A stretch of 34,739 bases of DNA from Gallionella sp. (lineage in GTDB: Bacteria; Pseudomonadota; Gammaproteobacteria; Burkholderiales; Gallionellaceae). Positions 16,652-24,522 of the stretch are shown in pieces. Made by a program: the position numbers and the translations under genes. Under the pieces are notes generated by a model, which saw only the letters and a program-made list of their open reading frames with translations, was not told where the DNA came from and searched no databases. The stretch is taken from the NCBI GenBank assembly GCA_030700315.1, contig JAUYJO010000112.1, positions 1 to 34,739 on the forward strand. Direction: 5' to 3'. Positions within the stretch are counted from its first letter, which is position 1, and every line of letters begins with the position of its first letter.

Positions 16652-17164
16652 TCAGACGTGGCAAGGCGTTGGCGTATCGAGATGTTGCAGGTAAAGGTTT
16701 GCGGTGCGCCCGGCAATAAAGTTGGCTTCGCTCTTTCCGCTGCCAGGCCAAAATAGGTAATCAAGAGTTTGCAGCCTTGGCTTCATTGGCATATCTACCT
16801 TGTTGATGTGTTCATTCATCCAGCGCATCAAAAAATGGGAGTAATGCATGGTTGCGCTTTCACTCCAAATACCTTGCTTGGCCACCAACTCGTCTCGCAA
16901 ATGTTGCAGTTCTTTCAGCGAATAATGTTGCGCCTGCTTGTATTTGGAAAAATCAAGATAGGCTGCCAAGGCAATCTTCTCTTCATTTTTAAAGTGGACG
17001 CATAACCAACCTTCGAGAAATTCAAATGCTTGCGATATAGCCGAATGGTCTTTTGTACCGATTACACGTTTTATATCGTTGATGATGGCGATCAGATTTT
17101 TGTGATCCGAATCAATAACCGCATTTCCGACACTCAACTGTTTTGTCCATATCAATTTCATCAT
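16652..17164 (-). CDS. Bacteriohemerythrin
   Basis: A 170-residue cytoplasmic four-helix protein binding a diiron centre that carries O2. The ligand pattern is present in order: His in VIDSDHKNL, the HFKNEE pair (His and Glu), the two His of QHYSLKELQHL, and the closing HINKVDM (His and Asp). The last 40 residues, after MPMKPRLQ, have no counterpart in the minimal domain and look unstructured. The start at 17164 has GGGAG just upstream. It follows the olsB stop by 33 bp in the same direction and precedes phoB, whose own promoter begins before its end, so olsB and this gene probably share a transcript. Whether it serves phosphate starvation, oxygen sensing or iron storage is not visible. Confidence 0.9.
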   Translation of the reverse strand: MMKLIWTKQLSVGNAVIDSDHKNLIAIINDIKRVIGTKDHSAISQAFEFLEGWLCVHFKNEEKIALAAYLDFSKYKQAQHYSLKELQHLRDELVAKQGIWSESATMHYSHFLMRWMNEHINKVDMPMKPRLQTLDYLFWPGSGKSEANFIAGRTANLYLQHLDTPTPCHV

Positions 17165-17197
17165 GTACTCCCGTTATGTAACTGCCAAACAAAGCTA

Positions 17198-17998
17198 CTA
17201 GCCGTTCAAACACGGCTTGCCGGATGGCGCTTCGCGGAAGTGTTTCGATGTTTTGAGGAAGTGTTTCGCATAGCGGTCGCTCATGCGCGACATCGGCAGC
17301 AGCATCAACAAATCGGCGGTATTGAATTCCGCATCCCATGCCGGTTCTCCGCAGATATAAGCGCCCAGCCGCAAATAGCCTTTGATCAGCGGCGGGATCG
17401 GCGCGTCCAAGTATGGGTTCAGCGCGTGCAGCGGCAGCGGGTTGCGGGGGAATACGCTGTACTCGACGGGGGCTGAATACATCCGATGCAGCTTGCGATA
17501 GATGCTGGCGGCGACGTGCCCGCCATCCGCAATGCCGATGCTGGCGCAGCCGATAATATATTCATGGCCGCTTTGCTGCATGTATTGCGCGAGACCGCCC
17601 CACAGTTGGGTGATGGTCGCGCCATCGCGGTAATCCCAATGCACGCAGGAACGGCCCACTTCCACCATGCGGTCGCCGAGATGCAGCAAACGGGTCAAAT
17701 CGAATTCGGTCTGGGCATAGTAGCCACCAATTTTTTTCGCCTGATCGGGAGAAAGGATGCGGTAGGTGCCTACCACTCTGTTCGCATCGCTTTCACGCAC
17801 CAATAAATGCTCGCAGTATTTGTCGAAAATGTCGCGGTCTATCCCTTCCTTTGCGCTGGGCAGATTTGCGCCCATTTCTTCGCCAAAAACCTTGTAGCGC
17901 AGGCGTTGCGCCTCCAGTATTTCCAGTTCGTTGCGCGCCATGCTGGTTGTCAGGCGGTGTTTGACTGCGGGTTGAATTTGACGGTTGAGTTCCAGCAT
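17198..17998 (-). CDS. olsB: OlsB-like GNAT acyltransferase (ornithine lipid synthesis)
   Basis: A 266-residue acyltransferase of the autoinducer-synthase-like GNAT group (hemolysin/OlsB type). Recognisable segments are LEILEAQRLRYKVFGEEMGA near the N-terminus, DANRVVGTYRIL, and the core VEVGRSCVHWDYRDG followed by LWGGLAQYM. OlsB moves a 3-hydroxyacyl chain from acyl carrier protein to ornithine, the first step to ornithine lipids that replace phospholipids when phosphate is short; OlsA, the second enzyme, is not in the window. AAGGAG six bases before the ATG is a strong ribosome site. The Pho-box promoter upstream supports this role over a generic acyltransferase. A 49-bp relic of a second copy lies at 30306-30354. 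Confidence 0.8.
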   Translation of the reverse strand: MLELNRQIQPAVKHRLTTSMARNELEILEAQRLRYKVFGEEMGANLPSAKEGIDRDIFDKYCEHLLVRESDANRVVGTYRILSPDQAKKIGGYYAQTEFDLTRLLHLGDRMVEVGRSCVHWDYRDGATITQLWGGLAQYMQQSGHEYIIGCASIGIADGGHVAASIYRKLHRMYSAPVEYSVFPRNPLPLHALNPYLDAPIPPLIKGYLRLGAYICGEPAWDAEFNTADLLMLLPMSRMSDRYAKHFLKTSKHFREAPSGKPCLNG

Positions 17999-18056
17999 TG
18001 CAACTCCTTGGTTGGTTGAAGATGCGTGCAGGTTAGTGAATACTTGTTGCTGTGCG

Positions 18057-18085
18057 ATGACGGGAATATGAAGGGTTTGTGAAAT
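18057..18085 (-). promoter_or_regulatory. Triple Pho half-site array of olsB, inside a duplicated promoter
   Basis: Three related 7-mers at 11-bp steps, read on the plus strand as ATGACGG, ATGAAGG and GTGAAAT. Each adjacent pair forms a Pho box (12 and 13 of 18 matches to the inverse consensus). The 36 bp from 18054 to 18089 recur without a mismatch at 32856-32891 upstream of phoX. I see no convincing -10 at the expected 10-bp distance. The remainder of the 350-bp olsB-phnF gap (about 18100-18240) shows nothing I can name. Confidence 0.68.
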
Positions 18086-18282
18086 CGCTATTTGGATAGC
18101 CGGTTAGCAGGGAATAGTGTGGCTCAGCTCACACGCTCCAGGGTTTGGCGATTGTTGAACCCGGCGCATGCAGCTTTCCTCGTAACCCTTTGCAGAGCAG
18201 CGCCCTGATACCGTGCAGTCGAGAGAGCAGGACCGATCTGCATTGAGCTTCAATACTCAAGTTTCATACAACTGAAATAATC

Positions 18283-18316
18283 CCTTCATCAAACTGCAAC
18301 AACTTAACATCATGAT
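18283..18316 (+). promoter_or_regulatory. Pho box and -10 of the phn operon
   Basis: CCTTCATCAAACTGCAAC (18283-18300) matches the Pho-box consensus at 13 of 18, with half-sites TTCA and TGCA 11 bp apart. CATGAT (18311-18316) follows after 10 bases as a possible -10. This would put the phn genes under PhoB, as in E. coli, with a leader of only about 25 nt before phnF. Confidence 0.62.
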
Positions 18317-18328
18317 GTGTCGCATTAC

Positions 18329-18340
18329 ATGTATAGACAT
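18329..18340 (+). promoter_or_regulatory. Probable PhnF operator
   Basis: ATGTATAGACAT is an inverted repeat of the form TGT-N-TA-N-ACA, the general operator shape of HutC/PhnF-type GntR regulators. It lies between the presumed transcription start and the phnF ATG at 18349, where a bound repressor would block the operon and phnF itself. No Shine-Dalgarno sequence is evident before phnF, which may keep its synthesis low. Confidence 0.6.
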
Positions 18341-18348
18341 CTATCGTC

Positions 18349-19074
18349 ATGAGCCTCTACGCAATTGACCGCGACACTGGAATTACCCTCTATGCGCAAA
18401 TCGCAGAAGTATTGGAGCGCGATTATGTGCGACAAGGCGCGCCCGGAGATAGATTGCCTTCGGAAGGCGAGTTGGCTGCACGTTTCGGTGTTAATCGCCA
18501 TACGTTGCGCCGGGCGGTGGATGAGTTGGTTGCCGACGGGTTGCTCGAACGCCAGCATGGGGTGGGCATATTTATCACAGACCAGTTGTTGGATTATCGG
18601 GTAGACACCGGCACACGGTTCACGCAGAACCTGGCCGATATTGGCATCTCCACAGATACCAGGGTGATCAGGAAGATGATCACCCCCTCATCATCCGGTG
18701 TGGCACGCCATCTGGCTTTGACATCCGACGAGCCTGTTCTTTGGATGGAAACCCTGCGTCTGGCTGACGGATTGCCGTTCTGTGTGATTTCACATTTCCT
18801 GCCGGTAGAGCCTTACAGCGCGTTGCTCAATGATTTTCAAGATGGTTCGTTGCACAAGTTGTTATCTGCAAGTTGTGGATTATTGCGTCGAACTGAAAGC
18901 TTGGTTACGGCAGTTCTGCCGCAAGGTGATGACTCGAAGCTTCTGGGTATTACTCAGAATCGCCCCATCTTGCGCGTTAAGAGTTTGAACGTACTTGATC
19001 GGGATAACACTCCGGTCGAGTACGCCATTACCCGGTTCCGCGCAGACCGGATCCAACTGCGCATTACCCCCTGA
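18349..19074 (+). CDS. phnF: Phosphonate-responsive GntR-family regulator PhnF
   Basis: A 241-residue regulator, the same length as E. coli PhnF. The N-terminal winged helix (about 10-76) includes GDRLPSEGELAARFGVNRHT and LRRAVDELVADGLLERQHG, the standard GntR/HutC DNA-binding pattern. The C-terminal UTRA domain (about 90-240) contains LWMETLRLADGLPFCVISHF and ends VEYAITRFRADRIQLRI, where the effector binds. It presumably represses the phn genes until a phosphonate-pathway ligand is present. It is the first gene of the operon; phnD follows after 41 bp. Confidence 0.92.
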   Translation: MSLYAIDRDTGITLYAQIAEVLERDYVRQGAPGDRLPSEGELAARFGVNRHTLRRAVDELVADGLLERQHGVGIFITDQLLDYRVDTGTRFTQNLADIGISTDTRVIRKMITPSSSGVARHLALTSDEPVLWMETLRLADGLPFCVISHFLPVEPYSALLNDFQDGSLHKLLSASCGLLRRTESLVTAVLPQGDDSKLLGITQNRPILRVKSLNVLDRDNTPVEYAITRFRADRIQLRITP

Positions 19075-19115
19075 TTTTTCCTAACCGTTACTGAACCTGA
19101 CAGGAGTCTCACAAA

Positions 19116-19985
19116 ATGAAAGTAAATAAACTTATTCTCTCGGCGCTAGTCGGCGCGTCGTTGATTGGCGCAGCTGGTATAGCCAGTGCCCGCGAACTGG
19201 TGATGGGTTTGATCCCAGCCGAAAACAACGAAGAAATGATCAAGACATTCGAGCCGATGCGCGCCTATCTGGAAAAGAAGACTGGCCAGAAAGTGAAGGT
19301 GTTTACCGCAACCGACTATGCCGGGGTGATCGAGGCAATGAAGAAGAAGCGCGTTGACGTGGCGTGGTTCGGCCCGTTGTCCTACTACCTGGCTGAACAG
19401 GAAGCTGGTGCGGAAGCCTTCGCGGTGGGTATTCGTGAAGGCAGCGATTCGCACACCTATAAGAGCATCATCGTTGCGCCCTGCGGCAATGGTGTCAATA
19501 GCATTATGGATTTGAAGGGGAAAAGCGTCGCTTTCGTCGATCCCGCTTCCACATCGGGTGGTCTGATGCCAACTTACATGGTGAAGCAGGCGACCGGACA
19601 GATGCCGCAAGACTTCTTCGGGAAATTCACCTACGCGGGATCGCATGATGCGGCTGAATTGGCGGTTAAAAATAAAACGGTTGATGCTGCTGCGGACAAC
19701 GATATCACTTACCCGAAAATGTTGGCAAAAGGCCTGATTACCAAAGAAAGCAATTGCATCATTGCGGAATCCAGCCCGCTGCCCGGCTCGCCGCTGGTCT
19801 ATCGCGGTGATCTGCCAAAATCTTTGAAGGGGAAGATTCGCGATGCGATTCTGAACGCGCACAAGGAAATCAAGGTTGCCGGTTATGGCAATTTGAGCCA
19901 TTACGTTGCTATCGGTCCAAAAGATTATCAAGTCGTCCGGGACATGGTGAAAGAACTGGGTCTGAAGAAAGAGCAATTGAAGTAA
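19116..19985 (+). CDS. phnD: Periplasmic phosphonate-binding protein PhnD
   Basis: A 289-residue substrate-binding protein. A signal peptide (1-25, cut at ASA-RE) leads into a two-lobed fold starting LVMGLIPAENNEE. The phosphonate-holding loop VDPASTSGG (141-149) with its Ser-Thr-Ser cluster and the sequence YAGVIEAMKKKRVDVAWFGP (68-87) are characteristic of PhnD. It delivers phosphonates to PhnE1/PhnE2 and PhnC. AGGAG precedes the ATG by about eight bases. phnD lies before phnC here, the reverse of E. coli phnCDE. Confidence 0.95.
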   Translation: MKVNKLILSALVGASLIGAAGIASARELVMGLIPAENNEEMIKTFEPMRAYLEKKTGQKVKVFTATDYAGVIEAMKKKRVDVAWFGPLSYYLAEQEAGAEAFAVGIREGSDSHTYKSIIVAPCGNGVNSIMDLKGKSVAFVDPASTSGGLMPTYMVKQATGQMPQDFFGKFTYAGSHDAAELAVKNKTVDAAADNDITYPKMLAKGLITKESNCIIAESSPLPGSPLVYRGDLPKSLKGKIRDAILNAHKEIKVAGYGNLSHYVAIGPKDYQVVRDMVKELGLKKEQLK

Positions 19986-20039
19986 TTGCGGTGACGCGGT
20001 CGGTTGCTTGTGCACCGACCGCAATTATTTGGAGGAGAA

Positions 20040-20819
20040 ATGGCTCAAATCATCATCAAAGATGTCACCAAACGTTACGCCAATGGTTTCGAAGCGTTGA
20101 AAGGCGTGAGTGCTGAAATTGTAGCTGGTTCTTTCACTGTCATTCTCGGTCCATCGGGGGCGGGTAAGTCCACCTTGTTGCGTACCATCAACGGGCTGGA
20201 GACGCCGACGGCTGGCACGATCCAAGTCAGTGAACAAATAGTTAGCAAGGCTACGCTGCAACAAGTTCGCTCGCATGTCGCCATGGTGTTCCAACATTTC
20301 AATCTGGTTGATCGCTTGTCGGTCATGACCAATGTGCTGACCGGGCGCCTGTCTCACCGCTCGTGGCTCGGCAGTCTGTTGTATCTGTTCCAGCGCTGCG
20401 ATCTGGATATCGCCCACAATGCGCTGGTACGTGTGGGCCTCACCGAGAAAGCATGGAGCCGTGCGGATCGACTTTCTGGCGGGCAACAACAACGAGTAGG
20501 AATAGCGCGCGCCTTGGCGCAACAACCGCGCGTGATACTGGCAGACGAGCCGGTGGCAAGTCTGGATCCGGTGACCAGCGAAGAGATCATGGGTTTGCTG
20601 CGCGAGATATGTACGCGCGACGGCATCACCATCGTCGTCAACCTGCACCAGGTTGAACTGGCCAAGCGTTTCGCCGACCGTGTGATCGGACTTAACGAAG
20701 GTCTGGTTGTCTATGACGGTCCGGCCACGGGTCTGGATCGCGCAACATTGAGCCGCATCTATCGGCGCAACGGAGATCAAGTCGATGAACAGCTCGAGAC
20801 TATGCTGGCCTACGCCTAA
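20040..20819 (+). CDS. phnC: Phosphonate ABC transporter ATP-binding protein PhnC
   Basis: A 259-residue ABC ATPase driving phosphonate import. Walker A is GPSGAGKST (37-45), the signature LSGGQQQRV (145-153) and Walker B VILADEP (165-171), followed by the H-loop region NLHQVELAKRFADR. The ATG at 20040 has a perfect GGAGGAG just upstream, which decides against an earlier in-frame start at 20004. Its last 35 bp overlap phnE1. Confidence 0.95.
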   Translation: MAQIIIKDVTKRYANGFEALKGVSAEIVAGSFTVILGPSGAGKSTLLRTINGLETPTAGTIQVSEQIVSKATLQQVRSHVAMVFQHFNLVDRLSVMTNVLTGRLSHRSWLGSLLYLFQRCDLDIAHNALVRVGLTEKAWSRADRLSGGQQQRVGIARALAQQPRVILADEPVASLDPVTSEEIMGLLREICTRDGITIVVNLHQVELAKRFADRVIGLNEGLVVYDGPATGLDRATLSRIYRRNGDQVDEQLETMLAYA

Positions 20820-21582
20820 CGGCCTGCCGGCGCTGCTGCCGACTTCCGTATTCGCGGTCTGCATCCTGCTATTGGTGATCAGTGCTTCCGCGGTCGAACT
20901 CGATCTGTTGCGCTTGTTTAACGCGATACCGCGCATGTTCGAATTCGCCGGAAATCTGCTGGTGCTGCCCGATTGGGAGTACTTGCCTACGCTCGCCGTG
21001 AATATGCTGCAAACGCTGGAGATGACCTTCCTCGCCACCAGTATCGCACTGGTCATCAGCCTGCCTTTGGGGGTATTGGCGGCCAAGAATGCGAGTCCGC
21101 ATCCCGCCGTATTCCACGCGGCCCGCAATTCGTTGACGCTGATGCGCGCACTGCCGGAGCTGGTGTGGGCGCTGGTGTTCGTTTCGGCAGTGGGGTTAGG
21201 CCCGTTGCCGGGCATCATGGCGCTGTCTTTCGTGACGGTCGGTTTTATGGGTAAGTTCTTTGCCGAAAGTATCGAGGTGGTGGACCAACGCCAGATAGAA
21301 GGTGTGGTAGCGCATGGTGCCGGCTGGTTGCAGTTGCGCACCTTTGCCCATTTCCCGCAGGCATTCCCCGACTTCGTCGGCACTGTCATGTACATCCTCG
21401 ATCACAACCTGCGCGCCGCCGCCATTCTGGGCTTGGTCGGTGCAGGTGGCATTGGCTACGACCTGGTGATGGCGATGCGCATGTTCGATTACGACAGGCT
21501 GCTGCCCATCGCACTGTCTATCTATATGGTGGTGACTTTGCTCGATCGCGCATCCGATCAATTTCGCAGGAGGCTGATCTAA
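20785..21582 (+). CDS. phnE1: Phosphonate ABC transporter permease PhnE, first copy
   Basis: A 265-residue inner-membrane permease with about six hydrophobic spans and the binding-protein-dependent transport signature. Typical pieces are LMRALPELVWALVFVSAVGLG, the coupling loop around EGVVAHGAGWLQLRTF, and AAAILGLVGAGGIGYDL. It pairs with the next gene to form the channel. It starts inside phnC, with GGAG upstream of the ATG, and its stop codon directly abuts the phnE2 start, which implies coupled translation. Confidence 0.93.
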   Translation: MNSSRLCWPTPNGLPALLPTSVFAVCILLLVISASAVELDLLRLFNAIPRMFEFAGNLLVLPDWEYLPTLAVNMLQTLEMTFLATSIALVISLPLGVLAAKNASPHPAVFHAARNSLTLMRALPELVWALVFVSAVGLGPLPGIMALSFVTVGFMGKFFAESIEVVDQRQIEGVVAHGAGWLQLRTFAHFPQAFPDFVGTVMYILDHNLRAAAILGLVGAGGIGYDLVMAMRMFDYDRLLPIALSIYMVVTLLDRASDQFRRRLI

Positions 21583-22377
21583 ATGTCAGCGCAAACTGTA
21601 TTGCGTCCCCCGTTGCCGAAGAAGCCGTTCAATCCGACGCCGGTGTGGTTGTCGGCATGGCTGGTTTTGCTGTGGCTGATCGTGTTCGATCTGGATTTGT
21701 CATTTGAAACGTTGCTGTACGGTGTGCAGGACATATTCGAGTATTTCAGCCGCTACAGCAGACCGAATTTTGCAGACTTATCTAGATATGTAGAACTCTT
21801 GGCGCAGACCTTGTCCACCGCACTGTGGGGTAGCGCACTGGCCTTGGTTGTGGCCGTGTTACTGGCGCCGTTCGCCGCGCGCAATCTGTCACCCAATCCC
21901 GCAACTTATCGCATCGCCCGTGAACTATTGAACTTCATGCGAGCCATGCCCGATCTGCTGCTGGCCTTGATCTTCGTTGCGGCACTGGGCTTGGGGCCGT
22001 TGCCAGGTGCGTTGGCGCTCGGTATTCACACTGCGGGTTTTCTCGGCAAGTTCTTTGCGGAAAGTCTGGAACGCGTGGATGGCGGTGTGTATGAAGCGGT
22101 CGCCGCCACCGGCGCTTCGCGCGTGCAAGTAGTGATGTATGCGGGCTGGCCGTCGATTCAGCGCGAAGCGTTGGGTTACGTGCTCTATATCTTTGATCGC
22201 AATGTGCGCATGGCCGCCGTGCTGGGGCTGGTCGGTGCGGGCGGCATCGGCCTGGCGCTGCACGACACTTTGCGCATGTTCAATTACGACCAATCGGCAG
22301 CACTGATCATCGTCATTCTCATCACCATTCTGTTCATCGATTACCTATCAACCTGGCTGCGAGGAAAACTGAATTAA
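21583..22377 (+). CDS. phnE2: Phosphonate ABC transporter permease PhnE, second copy
   Basis: A 264-residue permease related to phnE1: it shares LLNFMRAMPDLLLALIFVAAL, the FLGKFFAESLERVDGG coupling segment and MAAVLGLVGAGGIGLAL. Two tandem phnE genes, giving a heterodimeric channel, are common outside the enterics. The N-terminal 20 residues are cytoplasmic and Pro-rich. It runs with no gap into phnG (start at 22378). Confidence 0.93.
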   Translation: MSAQTVLRPPLPKKPFNPTPVWLSAWLVLLWLIVFDLDLSFETLLYGVQDIFEYFSRYSRPNFADLSRYVELLAQTLSTALWGSALALVVAVLLAPFAARNLSPNPATYRIARELLNFMRAMPDLLLALIFVAALGLGPLPGALALGIHTAGFLGKFFAESLERVDGGVYEAVAATGASRVQVVMYAGWPSIQREALGYVLYIFDRNVRMAAVLGLVGAGGIGLALHDTLRMFNYDQSAALIIVILITILFIDYLSTWLRGKLN

Positions 22378-22842
22378 ATGAACATCCCTAGAGAAGATTG
22401 GCCAAGTGCGCTGTGCGCGCTGCATGCCAACGAGGTGAAACAGACGGTCGCGGCGCTGCTGCAAAACATCGAGGTGCATGATGTGGCCTTGCCGCAGGCA
22501 GGGCTGGGTTTGCTGAGCTTGCGCGACGGCGCATTGCATGAATCGTTCTTCATCGGCGAGATGCCGGTGGCGCGTGCCGAAGTTCTTGTGCGCACCCCAG
22601 CGGGAGATGAAGTCAGGGGTGGGGCGGTGATCATCGACGACCGCGCGCAGTTTGCCCGCACCATCGCCATTCTGGATGCGGTACTGGCGGGGAAATTATC
22701 CGGTTGGGAGCAGGCTGCCAGTCTGGTGCAACAGGGCATCGCCGTGCGCAAACAAAAGGACAGCGAACGCAAAAAACTGCTGGCGGTGACCCGTGTGGAT
22801 TTTTCGCTATTGGGGCAAGAAGATGACGAAGATGCAGAGTGA
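22378..22842 (+). CDS. phnG: C-P lyase core subunit PhnG
   Basis: A 154-residue subunit of the PhnGHIJ core complex; E. coli PhnG is 150 long. Family features include the SFFIGEMPVARAEVLV strand pair, the Gly-rich GDEVRGGAVIIDDRAQFARTIA turn and a C-terminal basic helix (RKQKDSERKKLLAVTRVDF) leading to an acidic tail. With PhnI it helps swap the purine of ATP for methylphosphonate. It starts right after the phnE2 stop and overlaps phnH by 20 bp. Confidence 0.92.
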   Translation: MNIPREDWPSALCALHANEVKQTVAALLQNIEVHDVALPQAGLGLLSLRDGALHESFFIGEMPVARAEVLVRTPAGDEVRGGAVIIDDRAQFARTIAILDAVLAGKLSGWEQAASLVQQGIAVRKQKDSERKKLLAVTRVDFSLLGQEDDEDAE

Positions 22843-23413
22843 TACAGCGATAAACGCAGCCGATATCTGGTTGCCGCAGATGCAGCAACAACTGTTTCGT
22901 GGACTACTGAATGCATACAGCTATCCGGGACGCATCACAATTTGCGCAGAGCAGAATACACCAGCATGGCTGGCGATATTGACCGCGCTGGTGGATGGAG
23001 AAACGACGTTAGCCGATCCGCAGCAATTGTTGTCAGAAGCATGGTGGCCGAAACTGGAAGCGCGTCGCGCGCCGCCTGAACGGGCCGCATTCATTTTGCT
23101 GGATGGCAGCCTTGCGCCTGAACTACTGCCCAACCTCGGAACATTGGAAGCGCCGGAAACGGGCGCAACTTTGTTGCTGCGTGTGGAATCATTGCACAGC
23201 AATGAGACAGGCGATGTGCGTTTGCATTTGAGCGGGCCCGGCATCCGGCAGCGCGTTGCCATCAGTGTGAACGGACTGCATCCGGCATGGATCACATCGC
23301 GCAATGATTGGGTAGCCAACTTTCCGCTCGGTGTGGAGATGGTGCTGTGCGACGCGCATCGCTTTGTGGCGCTGCCGCGCACGACGAAGATTGTCATTGG
23401 AGAGGCAGCATGA
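22823..23413 (+). CDS. phnH: C-P lyase core subunit PhnH
   Basis: A 196-residue subunit. Conserved segments are QQLFRGLLNAYSYPGRI, TALVDGETTLAD, EAPETGATLLLRVESL, LSGPGIRQRVAISVNGL and FPLGVEMVLCDAHRFVALPR, the usual PhnH series. In the core complex PhnH packs on PhnJ. I chose the ATG at 22823, which has GGGG about seven bases upstream; one at 22832 would also serve, and an upstream GTG at 22793 lies too far inside phnG. Its stop overlaps the phnI start (ATGA). Confidence 0.93.
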   Translation: MTKMQSDTAINAADIWLPQMQQQLFRGLLNAYSYPGRITICAEQNTPAWLAILTALVDGETTLADPQQLLSEAWWPKLEARRAPPERAAFILLDGSLAPELLPNLGTLEAPETGATLLLRVESLHSNETGDVRLHLSGPGIRQRVAISVNGLHPAWITSRNDWVANFPLGVEMVLCDAHRFVALPRTTKIVIGEAA

Positions 23414-24522
23414 GTTACGTTGCGATCAAGGGCGGCAAGGCCGCGATCGACGGCGCCGCTGCCGCGACTGAATATCTGCGCTGCAAGGGTGCGTCGGAGG
23501 AGCCGCTGACGCTCTCGGTGATCGAAGAGCAGCTGCGTCTGCTTACTTCGCGTGTGGTTTCCGAAGGTGGCTTGTATCACCCGCGTTTGGCTGCGCTCGC
23601 GCTCAAACAATTTCAGGGTGACACACTGGAAGCGGCGTTTGCGTTGCGTGCGTATCGTTCGACCAAACCGAGGTTGCTGGAATCGCCGTTGCAGGCCACG
23701 AGCAATATGCGTTGCATTCGACGCATCTCGTCGGCATTCAAGGAGGTGCCCGGCGGCCAGTACTTGGGGGCGACTTACGATTACGCTTTGCGTTTGTTGC
23801 AACTCGATCTGGCGCATGAGGATCCTGCTGCATTCCAGGCCGTGGCGAAGAATTTTATGCGTGATACCACCGAGACGGAATTGCCCGATTCCTTTCCAAA
23901 GGTGATCGACGCATTGCGCGCCGAAGGCTTGTTGCCGCCTGTCGCGGCAAAACGTGACGTGCCATTCGACATCACCCGCGAACCCTTGGTGTTTCCGGTG
24001 CCGCGTTCTGCCGCACTGGCGACGATGGCGCGCGCCGAGACGGGATCGCTGCTGGCGATGGCGTATTCCAACATGCGCGGTTATGGCGATGTCCATCCCA
24101 CGGTGGCCGAATTGCGCGTGGGTTACCTGCCGGTGATGTTGCCGCATCCGGTGACCGGCGAGCTGATGGAAGCGGGCGAGGTGCTCATCACCGAATGCGA
24201 GGTGGTGGCGATGTATGAAAGCGGCAATGCCGACGACCTGCCCACCTTCACCCTGGGCTATGGCGCATGCTTCGGCCACAACGAAGTCAAAGCCATCAGC
24301 ATGGCGATCCTGGATCGGGCATTGCAAAAGGGCATGCGTGACGGTCCCGGCAATCCCTCGGAAGACCCCGAGTTCGTGCTGCTGCATGTTGACGGAGTCG
24401 ATTCGATGGGCTTCGCTTCGCATTACAAGATGCCGCACTACGTCACCTTCCAGTCCGATATGGACAGGCTGCGCACCACGCAGGGAAAGATGCGTAACAA
24501 GAATGCGGAGGAGGCAGCATGA
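23410..24522 (+). CDS. phnI: C-P lyase core subunit PhnI
   Basis: A 370-residue subunit, slightly longer than the E. coli protein. PhnI is the nucleosidase-like part that, with PhnG, PhnH and PhnL, makes ribose-1-phosphonate-5-triphosphate from ATP and a phosphonate. Recognisable stretches are MSYVAIKGGKAAIDGAAAAT, LPVMLPHPVTGELMEAGEVL, and CFGHNEVKAISMAILDRAL. The last includes the His-Asn-Glu triad typical of the family. GAGG precedes the ATG at 23410. The start overlaps phnH and the stop overlaps phnJ, both by ATGA. Confidence 0.95.
   Translation: MSYVAIKGGKAAIDGAAAATEYLRCKGASEEPLTLSVIEEQLRLLTSRVVSEGGLYHPRLAALALKQFQGDTLEAAFALRAYRSTKPRLLESPLQATSNMRCIRRISSAFKEVPGGQYLGATYDYALRLLQLDLAHEDPAAFQAVAKNFMRDTTETELPDSFPKVIDALRAEGLLPPVAAKRDVPFDITREPLVFPVPRSAALATMARAETGSLLAMAYSNMRGYGDVHPTVAELRVGYLPVMLPHPVTGELMEAGEVLITECEVVAMYESGNADDLPTFTLGYGACFGHNEVKAISMAILDRALQKGMRDGPGNPSEDPEFVLLHVDGVDSMGFASHYKMPHYVTFQSDMDRLRTTQGKMRNKNAEEAA

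Noticed and set aside
18100-18240. A possible small RNA or gene between olsB and phnF
   Set aside because: No promoter-terminator pair and no convincing frame; only loose resemblance to the stretch upstream of phoX around 32960.
20025-21395. A 456-codon minus-strand frame opposite phnC and phnE1
   Set aside because: It is the antisense shadow of two well-supported genes and shows no protein features.
22921-24438. A 505-codon minus-strand frame opposite phnH and phnI
   Set aside because: Low-logic composition, no start signal or family resemblance; both phnH and phnI on the other strand are certain.
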